From assembly GCA_039045975.1 (NCBI GenBank), contig JBCCJA010000034.1:1-39967 (forward strand): 39,967 bases of DNA, written 5' to 3'. Every line of letters begins with the position of its first letter. Within the stretch, counting starts at the first letter, position 1. The DNA is from JBCCJA01 sp039045975. Its GTDB lineage: Bacteria; Planctomycetota; Planctomycetia; Planctomycetales; Planctomycetaceae. The position numbers and the translations under genes are program-made. This document shows, in pieces, positions 32,600 to 39,967 of the stretch. The notes under the pieces are model-generated. The model ran no database searches. It was not told the DNA's origin and saw only the letters and a list, made by a program, of their open reading frames with translations.

Positions 32600-34825
32600 A
32601 TGGCCGACGAACGCGGATATTGGGGTCTCGAGATCGGCCAAGCCGGCCTGAAGGCGATCCGGCTCGTCTTCGGAGACGTGCAGGGCCGCGTGACCGCGAC
32701 GGCTTTCGACTACGTCCGGCACGAGAAGCTCCTCAGTCAGCCCGACGCGATCGCCGAGGAGATGATCCCGGAGGCGATCGAAACGTTCTTGGAACGCAAC
32801 GACGTTTCGGGCGATATCGTCGCCCTCGGCGTTTCGGGCCAGAACGCCCTGGCGAGATTCATCCAGCTGCCGCCGGTCGAGGCGAACAAAGTCGGCCAGA
32901 TCGTCCAGTACGAGGCGAAACAGCAGATCCCGTTCGCGCTCGAAGACGTCGTCTGGGACTATCAGACGATCGGCGGCGGGGCCGACGAAGACACCGGCTT
33001 CATGCTCGACGCCGAAGTCGGCCTGTTCGCGATGAAACGCGACCTCGTCGACAAGGCCTTGCAGCCCTTCATCTCCCGCAAGATCGAGGTCGAGCTCGTC
33101 CAGATCGGGCCGCTCGCCTGTTTCAATTACCTCTGCTACGACCTGCTCGGGATCCGCCCCGGCACCGAGGCGCCCGAAGAGGGCGATCACTACATCGTCT
33201 GCGACATCGGGGCCGAGGCGACGACGCTGATCGTCACCGACGGCAGCTCGATCTGGATCCGCAACGTCCCGATCGGGGGCACGCACTTCTCGCGGGCCCT
33301 CGTGAAGGGCATGAAGCTGACGTTCGCGAAGGCGGAGCACCTGAAGTGCAACGCCACCCGCAGCCCCGACCCGAAGGCGGTCTTCCAGACGCTGCGGCCC
33401 GTCTTCAACGACTTCCTGGCCGAACTGCAGCGGTCGATCGGCTATTTCTCGTCGGTTAACCGCGACGCGAAAATCGCGAAGCTCATCGGCGTCGGGAACG
33501 GCTTCAAACTGCCGGGACTGCCGAAGTTCCTCGAACAAGCCCTCGGCTATCCGGTCGAGCGGATCGAAGCGTTCGACGCCCTCGACGGCGACCAGACGCT
33601 CGCCGACGAATTGTTCCTGGAGAACATCCCGACGTTCGTCGTCCCGTACGGCACCGCGCTGCAAGCGATGGGCCAGGCGACGATGAAGACGTCGCTGTTG
33701 CCGAAGGAGATCGTCGTCGCCCGCCTGATCCGGCGGAAGAAGCCGTGGGCGGTGCTGGCGTGCTCGCTGCTGCTCGCGGCGTTCTCCCTTTCGGCGTTCG
33801 GCTACGGGCTGTTGATGCAGTCCGTCAGTGCCGCCCGCTGGCAGTCGACGGAACAAACCGTCGCGGAATTCAACCAGGAGGCGGCCGCGAAGAAGGCCGC
33901 CTACGGCGAACAAGAAGCCCGCATCGACGACTTGAAAAACCGAGGCGAACGTCTGCTCGGCAGCGTCGAGACACGGGTTTATTGGCCGGAGCTGTTCCGT
34001 GCGATCAACGCGGCAATGCCGGACGACGAAAACATCGCCGACCCGAACGTGATCGAGACGCTCGACCGGGTGCGGATCAAATCGGTCACGACGACGAAGG
34101 TGCCCAGCTTCGAGGGCTGGTTCTTGGCCGTCCCGCAAGTCTCAAAAGATCTAATGCTCGAAAGTGAGCGTGAAGCCGCTCCCGAGGGCGAAGGCTACAT
34201 CGTCACACTCGTCGGGGAACACTTCCACGACACCCGCGCGAAAACGAAGGATCCGGCCGAAAAAGCCGACCGACACGGCGCCGGCTATGTGGCACTCAAG
34301 GTGGTTAAGCCGCTGCAGGAATGGGAGCTGACTCGGGAACTCGATACCGACGGCGACGACATCCCGGAAGACGTCGCGGTTCCGATCCGCAAGATCGGAA
34401 TCTCCCACGTCGCGTTCCTCACGCGGACCCTCGACGACGTCGAGCACCCGGCCGAAATCATTAAGCAGCGCCGCGAAGAGGCGGAGAACTTCGAAGGCTC
34501 CGGGGGCGCGTTCGACGCGTTCGACCCGACGCGGACGTTCGACCCGGCGGGCGGCTTCGGCCGCGGGGGTGCACGCGGGACGCCGCGTGGCGGCATCACA
34601 CGGGGCTCGGCCAGAGCACGCCGCGGGGCCGAAACCCAAGCCGAAGAAGAGCTCGTAAGGCCGACCGAACACACGCGGTTCCTGATCGAATTCGCGTGGA
34701 TCCCGACCCCGCCCGAAGAACGTGCCGACGCCGACCCGCTCCTCGCCGTAGAAGCCACCGAAGGCGACGGGACGACCGAAGACGGGCTTACGGATGAGAC
34801 ATTGCAAGACCCAGACCCGGCATAG
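32600..34825 (+). CDS. PilM-PilN-like fusion protein (type IV pilus/type II secretion alignment complex)
   Basis: A 741-residue protein. Residues 1-365 are PilM-like, an actin/FtsA-type ATPase fold: YWGLEIGQAGLKAIRL start, AKQQIPFALEDVVWDYQ (about 106-122), and phosphate-binding CDIGAEATTLIVTDGSSIWI with VPIGG (about 201-227). SLLPKEIV follows at about 365, matching the INLLP-type start of PilN. A basic stretch then precedes one membrane segment at about 383-406, a coiled coil, and a periplasmic PilN/GspL-like domain with a Gly/Arg-rich stretch near 630-675. The usual separate cytosolic PilM and membrane PilN are joined here. The ATG at 32600 follows GGTAAG. First gene of a three-gene operon. 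Confidence 0.85.
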   Translation: MADERGYWGLEIGQAGLKAIRLVFGDVQGRVTATAFDYVRHEKLLSQPDAIAEEMIPEAIETFLERNDVSGDIVALGVSGQNALARFIQLPPVEANKVGQIVQYEAKQQIPFALEDVVWDYQTIGGGADEDTGFMLDAEVGLFAMKRDLVDKALQPFISRKIEVELVQIGPLACFNYLCYDLLGIRPGTEAPEEGDHYIVCDIGAEATTLIVTDGSSIWIRNVPIGGTHFSRALVKGMKLTFAKAEHLKCNATRSPDPKAVFQTLRPVFNDFLAELQRSIGYFSSVNRDAKIAKLIGVGNGFKLPGLPKFLEQALGYPVERIEAFDALDGDQTLADELFLENIPTFVVPYGTALQAMGQATMKTSLLPKEIVVARLIRRKKPWAVLACSLLLAAFSLSAFGYGLLMQSVSAARWQSTEQTVAEFNQEAAAKKAAYGEQEARIDDLKNRGERLLGSVETRVYWPELFRAINAAMPDDENIADPNVIETLDRVRIKSVTTTKVPSFEGWFLAVPQVSKDLMLESEREAAPEGEGYIVTLVGEHFHDTRAKTKDPAEKADRHGAGYVALKVVKPLQEWELTRELDTDGDDIPEDVAVPIRKIGISHVAFLTRTLDDVEHPAEIIKQRREEAENFEGSGGAFDAFDPTRTFDPAGGFGRGGARGTPRGGITRGSARARRGAETQAEEELVRPTEHTRFLIEFAWIPTPPEERADADPLLAVEATEGDGTTEDGLTDETLQDPDPA

Positions 34826-34892
34826 AGCGGCCGAGCCAACGCACTAGTTTTTCTTTAACGATTTAAGACCGACCGCAGGGCGACAGAAGGCC

Positions 34893-36236
34893 ATGGAAAA
34901 ACTCCAAGTCGTCATCACCTATCGCTTCTGGTTTCTCTTCGGGCTGGCGTTGCTGCTAGGCACGGCGGGCTGGTGGCTCGGCACTGGGTCGCTGGCGGCG
35001 GAGATCGAACGCCGCAGGGCGACGCTCGACGGGTTAAGAGTCACCCCCGGCGCGGGCGCTCCGAACGATAAATGGGTCGCCGACCTCCAAAAAGTCGGTG
35101 ACGGTAAAGAAGATGAATTAATCGAAACCGGCAACTTCCTGTGGGAGCAACAGGCGAAGGTCATGGTCTGGCCCTCGGGGATCGCGTCGCTGCTGGTGGG
35201 CGTCGAGCCCGGCCAGGAGATCCCTCAAGCCGCCCTGTTCGAGTATCCTGAAGAATATGAGAAGCTGATCGAAGAGACCGAGCAGATCATCGAGCCGTTC
35301 GACGAATTGACCGACGAAGGCAAGGTACATCTCTCTTCCAGCGGCGGCGGAGGAGGCGGCGGACGCGGCCGCGGCGTGGGCGGTACAGGTGGCGCGACGA
35401 TGGCGGGGGTCCTCCCGTTCGCCGACCCGGAGGTGTGGAAGACGTTCACGCCGAGCTCGGAGGAAATCTGGCGGGCCCAAGAAGACCTGTGGCTGATCCG
35501 ATCGCTGCTGACGTCAATGCGAGACTTTAACAACAAGAACGGCGGCGACTCGATCCGGAACGTCAAACTCCGAGCGATCGAGGAATTGGTCCTGGTCGGG
35601 GGCAACCCCGACGCGTTAACCGCCGCCGAGGCCGACTTCGCCGGTTACGACGAATTCGGTGAAGGAGCAGAAGGCTTCTTCGGTGGCGGGGCCGCCGGCG
35701 GCGGCGGGAGCGAAAGCGACCTTTCGGCCCGCGACGTCAGCTTCGACATCGCCGAGGAAGTCGGCCCGCCGACCTCAGAAACTTCGTTAGACAGTTTCGA
35801 AGAGGGAGCAGCCGTCGAAACAGAGCGGCGCTACGTCGACGACAATGAGTCCGAGCCGTTTAAGACGCGGGCGTTCTATATCAAGGTCGTGATGGATCAC
35901 CGCTACCTGCCGGACTTTATCGTCGAACTCAGCCGGTCGTCGTTCCCGATCCGTATCATCCGCGTCCACCAAGCCGAGCGTAACGGGACGATTTACGACA
36001 GCGGCACGACCGGTGGAAGCAGACGGTCGTCGGGAGGGCGTTCGGCACGTGAATCCGGACGCGGCGGCCGTACCGGCTCCCGGATCGAGGTCGGCATGGA
36101 GAACGTCGATTCGGCCCTGCTCGATCCACACATGGCCGACATTACGATCGCGGGCCTGATGACGATCTATCGGCCGCTGACGGACGACATGCGGATGGAC
36201 GCGACGGCGTCGGCTGACGACGGCGGAGAGATTTAG
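34893..36236 (+). CDS. Bitopic PilO-like protein of a planctomycete pilus/secretion cluster
   Basis: A 447-residue protein with a short cytosolic N-terminus, one membrane segment (about 12-30, FWFLFGLALLLGTAGWWLG), a coiled coil beginning AAEIERRRATLDGL, and a periplasmic part broken by two glycine-rich linkers (about 148-170 and 263-273). The C-terminal segment YIKVVMDHRYLPDFIVELSR with SSFPIRIIRVHQ (about 329-360) resembles the ferredoxin-like fold of PilO. A second Gly/Ser/Arg-rich linker (370-395) follows. The position after a PilM-PilN fusion supports a PilO role, but this is inference. It uses several TTA codons, rare elsewhere in the window. Confidence 0.75.
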   Translation: MEKLQVVITYRFWFLFGLALLLGTAGWWLGTGSLAAEIERRRATLDGLRVTPGAGAPNDKWVADLQKVGDGKEDELIETGNFLWEQQAKVMVWPSGIASLLVGVEPGQEIPQAALFEYPEEYEKLIEETEQIIEPFDELTDEGKVHLSSSGGGGGGGRGRGVGGTGGATMAGVLPFADPEVWKTFTPSSEEIWRAQEDLWLIRSLLTSMRDFNNKNGGDSIRNVKLRAIEELVLVGGNPDALTAAEADFAGYDEFGEGAEGFFGGGAAGGGGSESDLSARDVSFDIAEEVGPPTSETSLDSFEEGAAVETERRYVDDNESEPFKTRAFYIKVVMDHRYLPDFIVELSRSSFPIRIIRVHQAERNGTIYDSGTTGGSRRSSGGRSARESGRGGRTGSRIEVGMENVDSALLDPHMADITIAGLMTIYRPLTDDMRMDATASADDGGEI

Positions 36237-36294
36237 GCTTTCTGAAACAGTTCGTTCACGGTCGTGACATCGAATCCCGGACGAGGAGTTCACG

Positions 36295-38244
36295 ATGCAA
36301 AAGATCAAAGCGATTCTGATTTCGCACGGCGAGAAGATCGGCTTCGGCCTGATCGGCCTGCTCGCGTTGCTCGTCGTCGCGGTCGGGACGTCGTGGTCGT
36401 GGTATCCGAAGTATCCTCAAGAGTTTGTGAATGAGGTCGACCGGAACCGAGACCTTCTCCTCGCGAGCACTTGGCCCGTCGAGGAACAGGAACGGTTCGC
36501 CGACGAGACCGATATGCGCGAGGCGGCCGAGCACGTGCTCGACCCGATGGAAATCGCCGCGATCGCGTACCCGAACGAGGACGGCTTCGTCTGGCCGGTG
36601 ATCCCCCGGGACAAGCCGGCCGACGAGCCGGCATGGCTGCCGGTCCGGGCCCTGGTCGCCGACGCCGGGCGGGCGATCCTGGCCCTCGGCCCACACCCCG
36701 ACACCGTCGAAGACCTCGACCTCGAACGGGCCGAATTGGCCCGCGTGCAGGCCGTTAAAATCGACGAGACGAACCTCGACGGCCCGACCCCAAGGGACGA
36801 CGCAGCCGCGGGCATTGACGGCAACGACTTCGACCCGTCACTCGACGCCGGCTTTGACCCGGTCACGGGCGAACCGATCGGGCCCGAAACCGGCGAACTC
36901 TACGGAACCTCCGTGGCGAACGCCGAGAACCTATCCGAAGACAAGTACCGCCCGTTCGTGGCGGTCCGCGGAATCTTCCCGCTCAAAGAGCAGTTGGAGG
37001 CGCTCCGCGACGCGATGGGGCTCGGCACGCTCGCCGTGGCTTACGAAAATCTGGTGTTTCTCGACTTCGAACTCGAACGGCAGCAGGCCGTCGCCGGGCC
37101 CGACGCATGGACCGGCCCGTGGGAACCGGTCGACATCGAGGTCGCCCGGGACGTATTGATCCGCTCGACCACGTTCGATGCCGACACGACGAAAGCCGCC
37201 GCGTCGGAGGCGGTGTTCACGATGCCTCTGCCGGGCAGGCTGTCGGGCTCCTGGGGCTTCCGGGCCAGTCATCCGGCGTTTTCCGAGGAGTCGGTCGACG
37301 CACGGCGGGCACAGATCGAAGCGTGGCTGACGCAAAAACTGCTGGAATATGAAAAGGCCCACGCGGAAGAGTTGAAGCAATTCGACGACTTCCGGCAGGG
37401 CGGCTTCTCGACGGTCCAGAGCGGGACCGGAGAGATCCGACAGAGCGCCGGCCTCAACAAACAGTTGATCCGCGACATCGTCGGCGAACTGCAGCAGGAT
37501 CTGCCCCGCGGGCTCGACCTCGAAGTGACCCCCGCGATGGTCGAGCAGATGCTCGATCAGGAACAAAGCGAGTTGTTGTTCCGCTACATCGACTTCGACG
37601 TCCGGCCCGGCAACCTCTATCGCTACCGGGTCCGCCTGAAGCTCTTTAACCCGAACTTCGGTCGCCCGGTCGACACGATCCGCGACGCCAGCGTCGCCCG
37701 CGGCAAGAACCGCTTCAGCGACTGGAGCGAACCGACCGACCCGACGTTCGTCGAACCCGATACGGAGTATTTCATCGCCGACGTCGACGGCCGCGACGAC
37801 CGCTTCATCCCGAGCGCGACGATCCCGGTCTACGACTGGCACGCCGACCACGGGACGCCGCTCCGCGGCGAGTTCCGCGTCGAACCGGGCGGGACGATCG
37901 GCGGGGTGACGCGGACGCAGGTGATCGACGTCGCACTCGGGACCGCGACCGCCGCGGAGATCGAAATCGACAGCGGAGAACTTTTGGTCGACGTCGTCGG
38001 GTCGCCCGAACGGCTCGATCGGAAGCACCGCGAGGTGCTCGGGATCGAACCGCGTGAGTTCGACCTGCCGGAGGTGTTGCTCGTCGTCGACGAGTTCGGC
38101 GACCTCGGCGTCAGGGGGTTCCAGGAAGACATCGACCGACGCCGGGCGGTCGAGGCGACCCGCAAAGAGTGGCTCGCCGCCTACAAGGTGGAGGAAGAGG
38201 AAATGGACGGAGACGACCCCGATAACCCCGATGCCCAATTCTGA
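36295..38244 (+). CDS. Bitopic protein of unknown family in the pilM-like operon
   Basis: A 649-residue protein with one N-terminal membrane segment (about 14-37, KIGFGLIGLLALLVVAVGTS) and a large, acidic periplasmic part. I do not recognise the family. Visible parts: an Asp-rich linker near 160-205 (DPSLDAGFDPVTGEPIGPET), a mixed alpha/beta region 215-340 (YRPFVAVRGIFPLKEQLEAL), and a strand-rich region 420-560 with FDVRPGNLYRYRVRLKLFNP and GEFRVEPGGTIGGVTRTQV, then an acidic C-terminus. GAGGAG lies seven bases before ATG 36295. Its membrane topology and position suggest a further component of the same inner-membrane platform. Confidence 0.75.
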   Translation: MQKIKAILISHGEKIGFGLIGLLALLVVAVGTSWSWYPKYPQEFVNEVDRNRDLLLASTWPVEEQERFADETDMREAAEHVLDPMEIAAIAYPNEDGFVWPVIPRDKPADEPAWLPVRALVADAGRAILALGPHPDTVEDLDLERAELARVQAVKIDETNLDGPTPRDDAAAGIDGNDFDPSLDAGFDPVTGEPIGPETGELYGTSVANAENLSEDKYRPFVAVRGIFPLKEQLEALRDAMGLGTLAVAYENLVFLDFELERQQAVAGPDAWTGPWEPVDIEVARDVLIRSTTFDADTTKAAASEAVFTMPLPGRLSGSWGFRASHPAFSEESVDARRAQIEAWLTQKLLEYEKAHAEELKQFDDFRQGGFSTVQSGTGEIRQSAGLNKQLIRDIVGELQQDLPRGLDLEVTPAMVEQMLDQEQSELLFRYIDFDVRPGNLYRYRVRLKLFNPNFGRPVDTIRDASVARGKNRFSDWSEPTDPTFVEPDTEYFIADVDGRDDRFIPSATIPVYDWHADHGTPLRGEFRVEPGGTIGGVTRTQVIDVALGTATAAEIEIDSGELLVDVVGSPERLDRKHREVLGIEPREFDLPEVLLVVDEFGDLGVRGFQEDIDRRRAVEATRKEWLAAYKVEEEEMDGDDPDNPDAQF

Positions 38245-38250
38245 ACGACG

Positions 38251-38284
38251 GCCCGGCGGCTTAATCTCCGACGAGCCGCCGGGC
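38251..38284. terminator. Hairpin between convergent genes, overlapping the folC end
   Basis: GCCCGGCGGCT / AGCCGCCGGGC pair perfectly (11 bp) around a 12-base loop that contains the folC stop codon. No T-tract is present on either side. It is a plausible bidirectional transcription stop between the pilM-like operon and folC. Confidence 0.6.
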
Positions 38285-39598
38285 TTCCGCGACCAGAAAG
38301 AGCGACCCGATGACAAGCACGACGCCGCCCGCGGCGTCGTGCTTCGCTTCTGCAAGGGCCGTCGCGAGATCATCGGTAACGGCCGTGACCGACCCGCCCG
38401 CGTTCCGGACGGTTTCTGCGAGGAGACGCGGTTCGGCGGCACGCGGGTTCGTCGCGAAGCGTGTGACGACGAAGGTATCGACCTTCGAAGTCAGCACGCC
38501 GATCAGCCCGGCGGCGTCTTTATCCCGCGCGACCGCGACGACGGCGACGACAGGCCGCGGGATAGTCGGCGGCAACGCGTCAAGCACCGCGGCGGCGGCC
38601 GACGGGCTGTGGGCGCCGTCGGCGATCACGAGCGGATCGCGATCGAGGACTTCGAGTCGGCCGGGCCAGCGGACCGCTTCCCAGCGGCCCGCGACCGCCC
38701 GACCGTCCCAATCTCTTCCGAGCCGGGCTGTGGCCGACTTGGCGAGTCTGTAGGCGAGAGCGGCGTTCACGGCCTGGAATCGTCCGCCGAGACCGAGCCA
38801 CGTTTCAAAGGTCGCCCCGTTGTCCCGGATCGTCAGCCGGCGGCCCCAAGGCGGCCGCTCGGAACGTTCACCGCAACAAACCTGTGAGGGATCGATCGCC
38901 TGAAACGACGCCCCGACTTCGGCGGCGTACGCGGCGATGACGGCTAGTGCGGGCTCTTCCGCGGCGGTAATCAGCGGGACGCCCGTCTTCGCGATCCCGG
39001 CTTTCTCGGAAGCGATCTGTTCCAAGGTGTCGCCGAGGATCGCGGTGTGATCGAGACCGATGTTCGTGATCGCGGTGACGATCGGGCGGCAGACGTTGGT
39101 CGCGTCGAGCCTGCCGCCGAGTCCCGTCTCGAGCACGACGACGTCGAGGTCCGCGGCCGCGAATGCCACCCAGGCGACGGCGGTCAGTATCTCGAAGAAT
39201 GTCGGGCCCGCGTCCGTGCCTTCGCGGTCGAGTTCTTCGACGACCGGCCTGACGACGGCGAACGCCGACGCGAACCGTTCGGCCGATATCGGCTGCCCGT
39301 CGAACGCGATCCGCTCGCGGAAATGATCGAGGTGCGGTGACGTGTAGCGGCCGACCCGCAGGCCGACGGCGGAGAGGGCCGCGTCGGTGAAGACCGCGGT
39401 CGACCCCTTGCCGTTGGTCCCGGCGATGTGCACGGCGGGCGTCCGCTCTTGCGGATCCCCGAGTCGGGCCAGCAGCCCCCGCATTCGGTCGAGCTTGAAG
39501 GCCCGCTCCGCCGGGCCGGCCGGAAAGCCGCGTTCGTAGTCGATCCGGGCGTACAGAAACCGCTCGGCGTCGGCGTCAGGGGACAGCTCAGACGGCAT
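38261..39598 (-). CDS. folC: Folylpolyglutamate synthase / dihydrofolate synthase
   Basis: Adds glutamate to dihydropteroate and/or folates with ATP; Mur-ligase-like, cytosolic. 445 residues from ATG 39598, which has GAGG five bases upstream. RIDYERGF near 18-25 is the usual FolC start; the P-loop is HIAGTNGKGSTAVF (Gly60-Ser66), followed by GRYTSPHLDHFRERI (83-97), ILTAVAWVAFAAADLDVVVL, ETGLGGRLDATNV, ITNIGLDHTAILGDTLEQIA, and a C-terminal ligase domain with DGAHSPSAAAAVL. Whether it has one or both activities is not resolvable here. It converges on the pilM-like operon. Confidence 0.96.
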   Translation of the reverse strand: MPSELSPDADAERFLYARIDYERGFPAGPAERAFKLDRMRGLLARLGDPQERTPAVHIAGTNGKGSTAVFTDAALSAVGLRVGRYTSPHLDHFRERIAFDGQPISAERFASAFAVVRPVVEELDREGTDAGPTFFEILTAVAWVAFAAADLDVVVLETGLGGRLDATNVCRPIVTAITNIGLDHTAILGDTLEQIASEKAGIAKTGVPLITAAEEPALAVIAAYAAEVGASFQAIDPSQVCCGERSERPPWGRRLTIRDNGATFETWLGLGGRFQAVNAALAYRLAKSATARLGRDWDGRAVAGRWEAVRWPGRLEVLDRDPLVIADGAHSPSAAAAVLDALPPTIPRPVVAVVAVARDKDAAGLIGVLTSKVDTFVVTRFATNPRAAEPRLLAETVRNAGGSVTAVTDDLATALAEAKHDAAGGVVLVIGSLFLVAEARRLVGD

Positions 39599-39805
39599 CA
39601 GGTCCTCACGCGAGGGCGATCCGGGCGTCGCGTCGCACATGAGATACCAGCATCTCCATCGCGCCACCTTGGGGTCACCGTGGGAGAACCCACATGACCG
39701 AAATCGGACCGAAAGCGGAAAATTTTGCGTTCGCGTCGAGTCTGCGGCCGATATTTCAAGATAGGGCCGACCGGCCCTCGGCCGAATACCGCACGAGATT
39801 TTCTC
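39599..39805. other. Intergenic region upstream of folC
   Basis: About 200 bases, locally richer in A/T around 39715-39765 than the rest of the window. No gene is supported and no convincing -35/-10 pair was found on either strand, though the AT-rich patch is where a promoter would be expected. Confidence 0.35.
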
Positions 39806-39967
39806 ATGTACGCCCCGATCGGCTCGACCGTGACCGCCGCACCGGCCGTGCCCACGCCGGCACCGCGTCGGGCCGCGGCCGACCACGGCACCGACGCCGA
39901 CCCAGAAGCCGAGGGCTTATACGCGGGCGACGGGAAACAGAAACCGGAAAAGTGCGCCGCATCGACC
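39806..39967 (+). CDS. Possible partial gene running off the right edge
   Basis: An open frame from ATG 39806 through the last base (54 codons, no stop): MYAPIGSTVTAAPAVPTPAP at the start, then a charged stretch with GLYAGDGKQKPEKCA. It is divergent from folC. The composition is low-complexity, there is no clear ribosome-binding site, and it uses a TTA codon, so it may be non-coding. No family recognised. Confidence 0.3.
   Translation, partial: MYAPIGSTVTAAPAVPTPAPRRAAADHGTDADPEAEGLYAGDGKQKPEKCAAST

Noticed and set aside
32555..34138. Long minus-strand open frame (527 codons) opposite the pilM-like gene
   Set aside because: Arg/Asp-rich, low-complexity translation with no family motif; it mirrors a well-supported gene and is a typical high-GC antisense frame.
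36931..38442. Minus-strand open frame of about 500 codons opposite the third operon gene
   Set aside because: Repetitive charged translation; overlaps both the 649-residue protein and folC; no ribosome-binding site or motif.
1..39967. CRISPR arrays, tRNA/rRNA genes, insertion sequences, prophage genes
   Set aside because: No direct-repeat/spacer pattern, no tRNA-like cloverleaf or rRNA stretch, and no transposase, integrase or phage structural gene was recognised.

Overview
This window looks like a chromosomal segment of a GC-rich planctomycete (phylum Planctomycetota); the assignment is inferred from gene content. The pointers are a cysteine-rich BBP2-type beta-barrel porin, a PilM-type gene followed by two large unrecognised membrane-anchored proteins, a GH38-like protein coupled to cytidylate kinase, palindromic intergenic repeats, and a ribosomal cluster that lacks several usual members. 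Nothing here looks like a prophage, transposon, CRISPR array, tRNA or rRNA.

Left part (1-13.5 kb): an assortment of short transcription units. In order: a GNAT acetyltransferase (+); HtrA-type protease followed by thiL (-); a TPR protein followed by a degenerate acyl-CoA dehydrogenase-fold protein (+); an ammonium transporter and a BBP2 porin (-), each with an intrinsic terminator; a beta-propeller protein (+); a small membrane protein (-); an alpha/beta hydrolase (+); nth-dcd (-); and a LON-substrate-binding-domain protein (+). Several convergent gene pairs are separated by large inverted repeats.

Middle (12.9-28.9 kb): one long minus-strand ribosomal supercluster. Reading 5' to 3' on the minus strand it is rpsJ-rplC-rplD-rplW-rplB-rpsS-rplV-rpsC-rplP-rpmC-rpsQ-rplN-rplX-rplE-rpsH-rplF-rplR-rpsE-rplO-secY-map-rpmJ-rpsM-rpsK-rpoA-rplQ, followed by a small HExxH metallopeptidase. 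rpsN (S14), rpmD (L30), adk, infA and rpsD are missing from their usual places. secY carries an apparent one-base insertion in a G5 run that moves the conserved C-terminus into another frame; a sequencing error is the simplest explanation. Upstream of rpsJ lie a plausible sigma70 promoter and the gene pair GH38-like/cmk, not the usual fusA-tuf.

Right part (32.3-40 kb): a plus-strand operon with a near-consensus promoter encodes a PilM-PilN fusion, a PilO-like bitopic protein and a 649-residue bitopic protein of unknown family. This resembles the inner-membrane alignment platform of type IV pilus/type II secretion machines, but no ATPase, polytopic core protein, secretin or pilin is in view; it is the best candidate for an undescribed system here. 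folC (-) converges on it, and a weakly supported ORF runs off the right edge.
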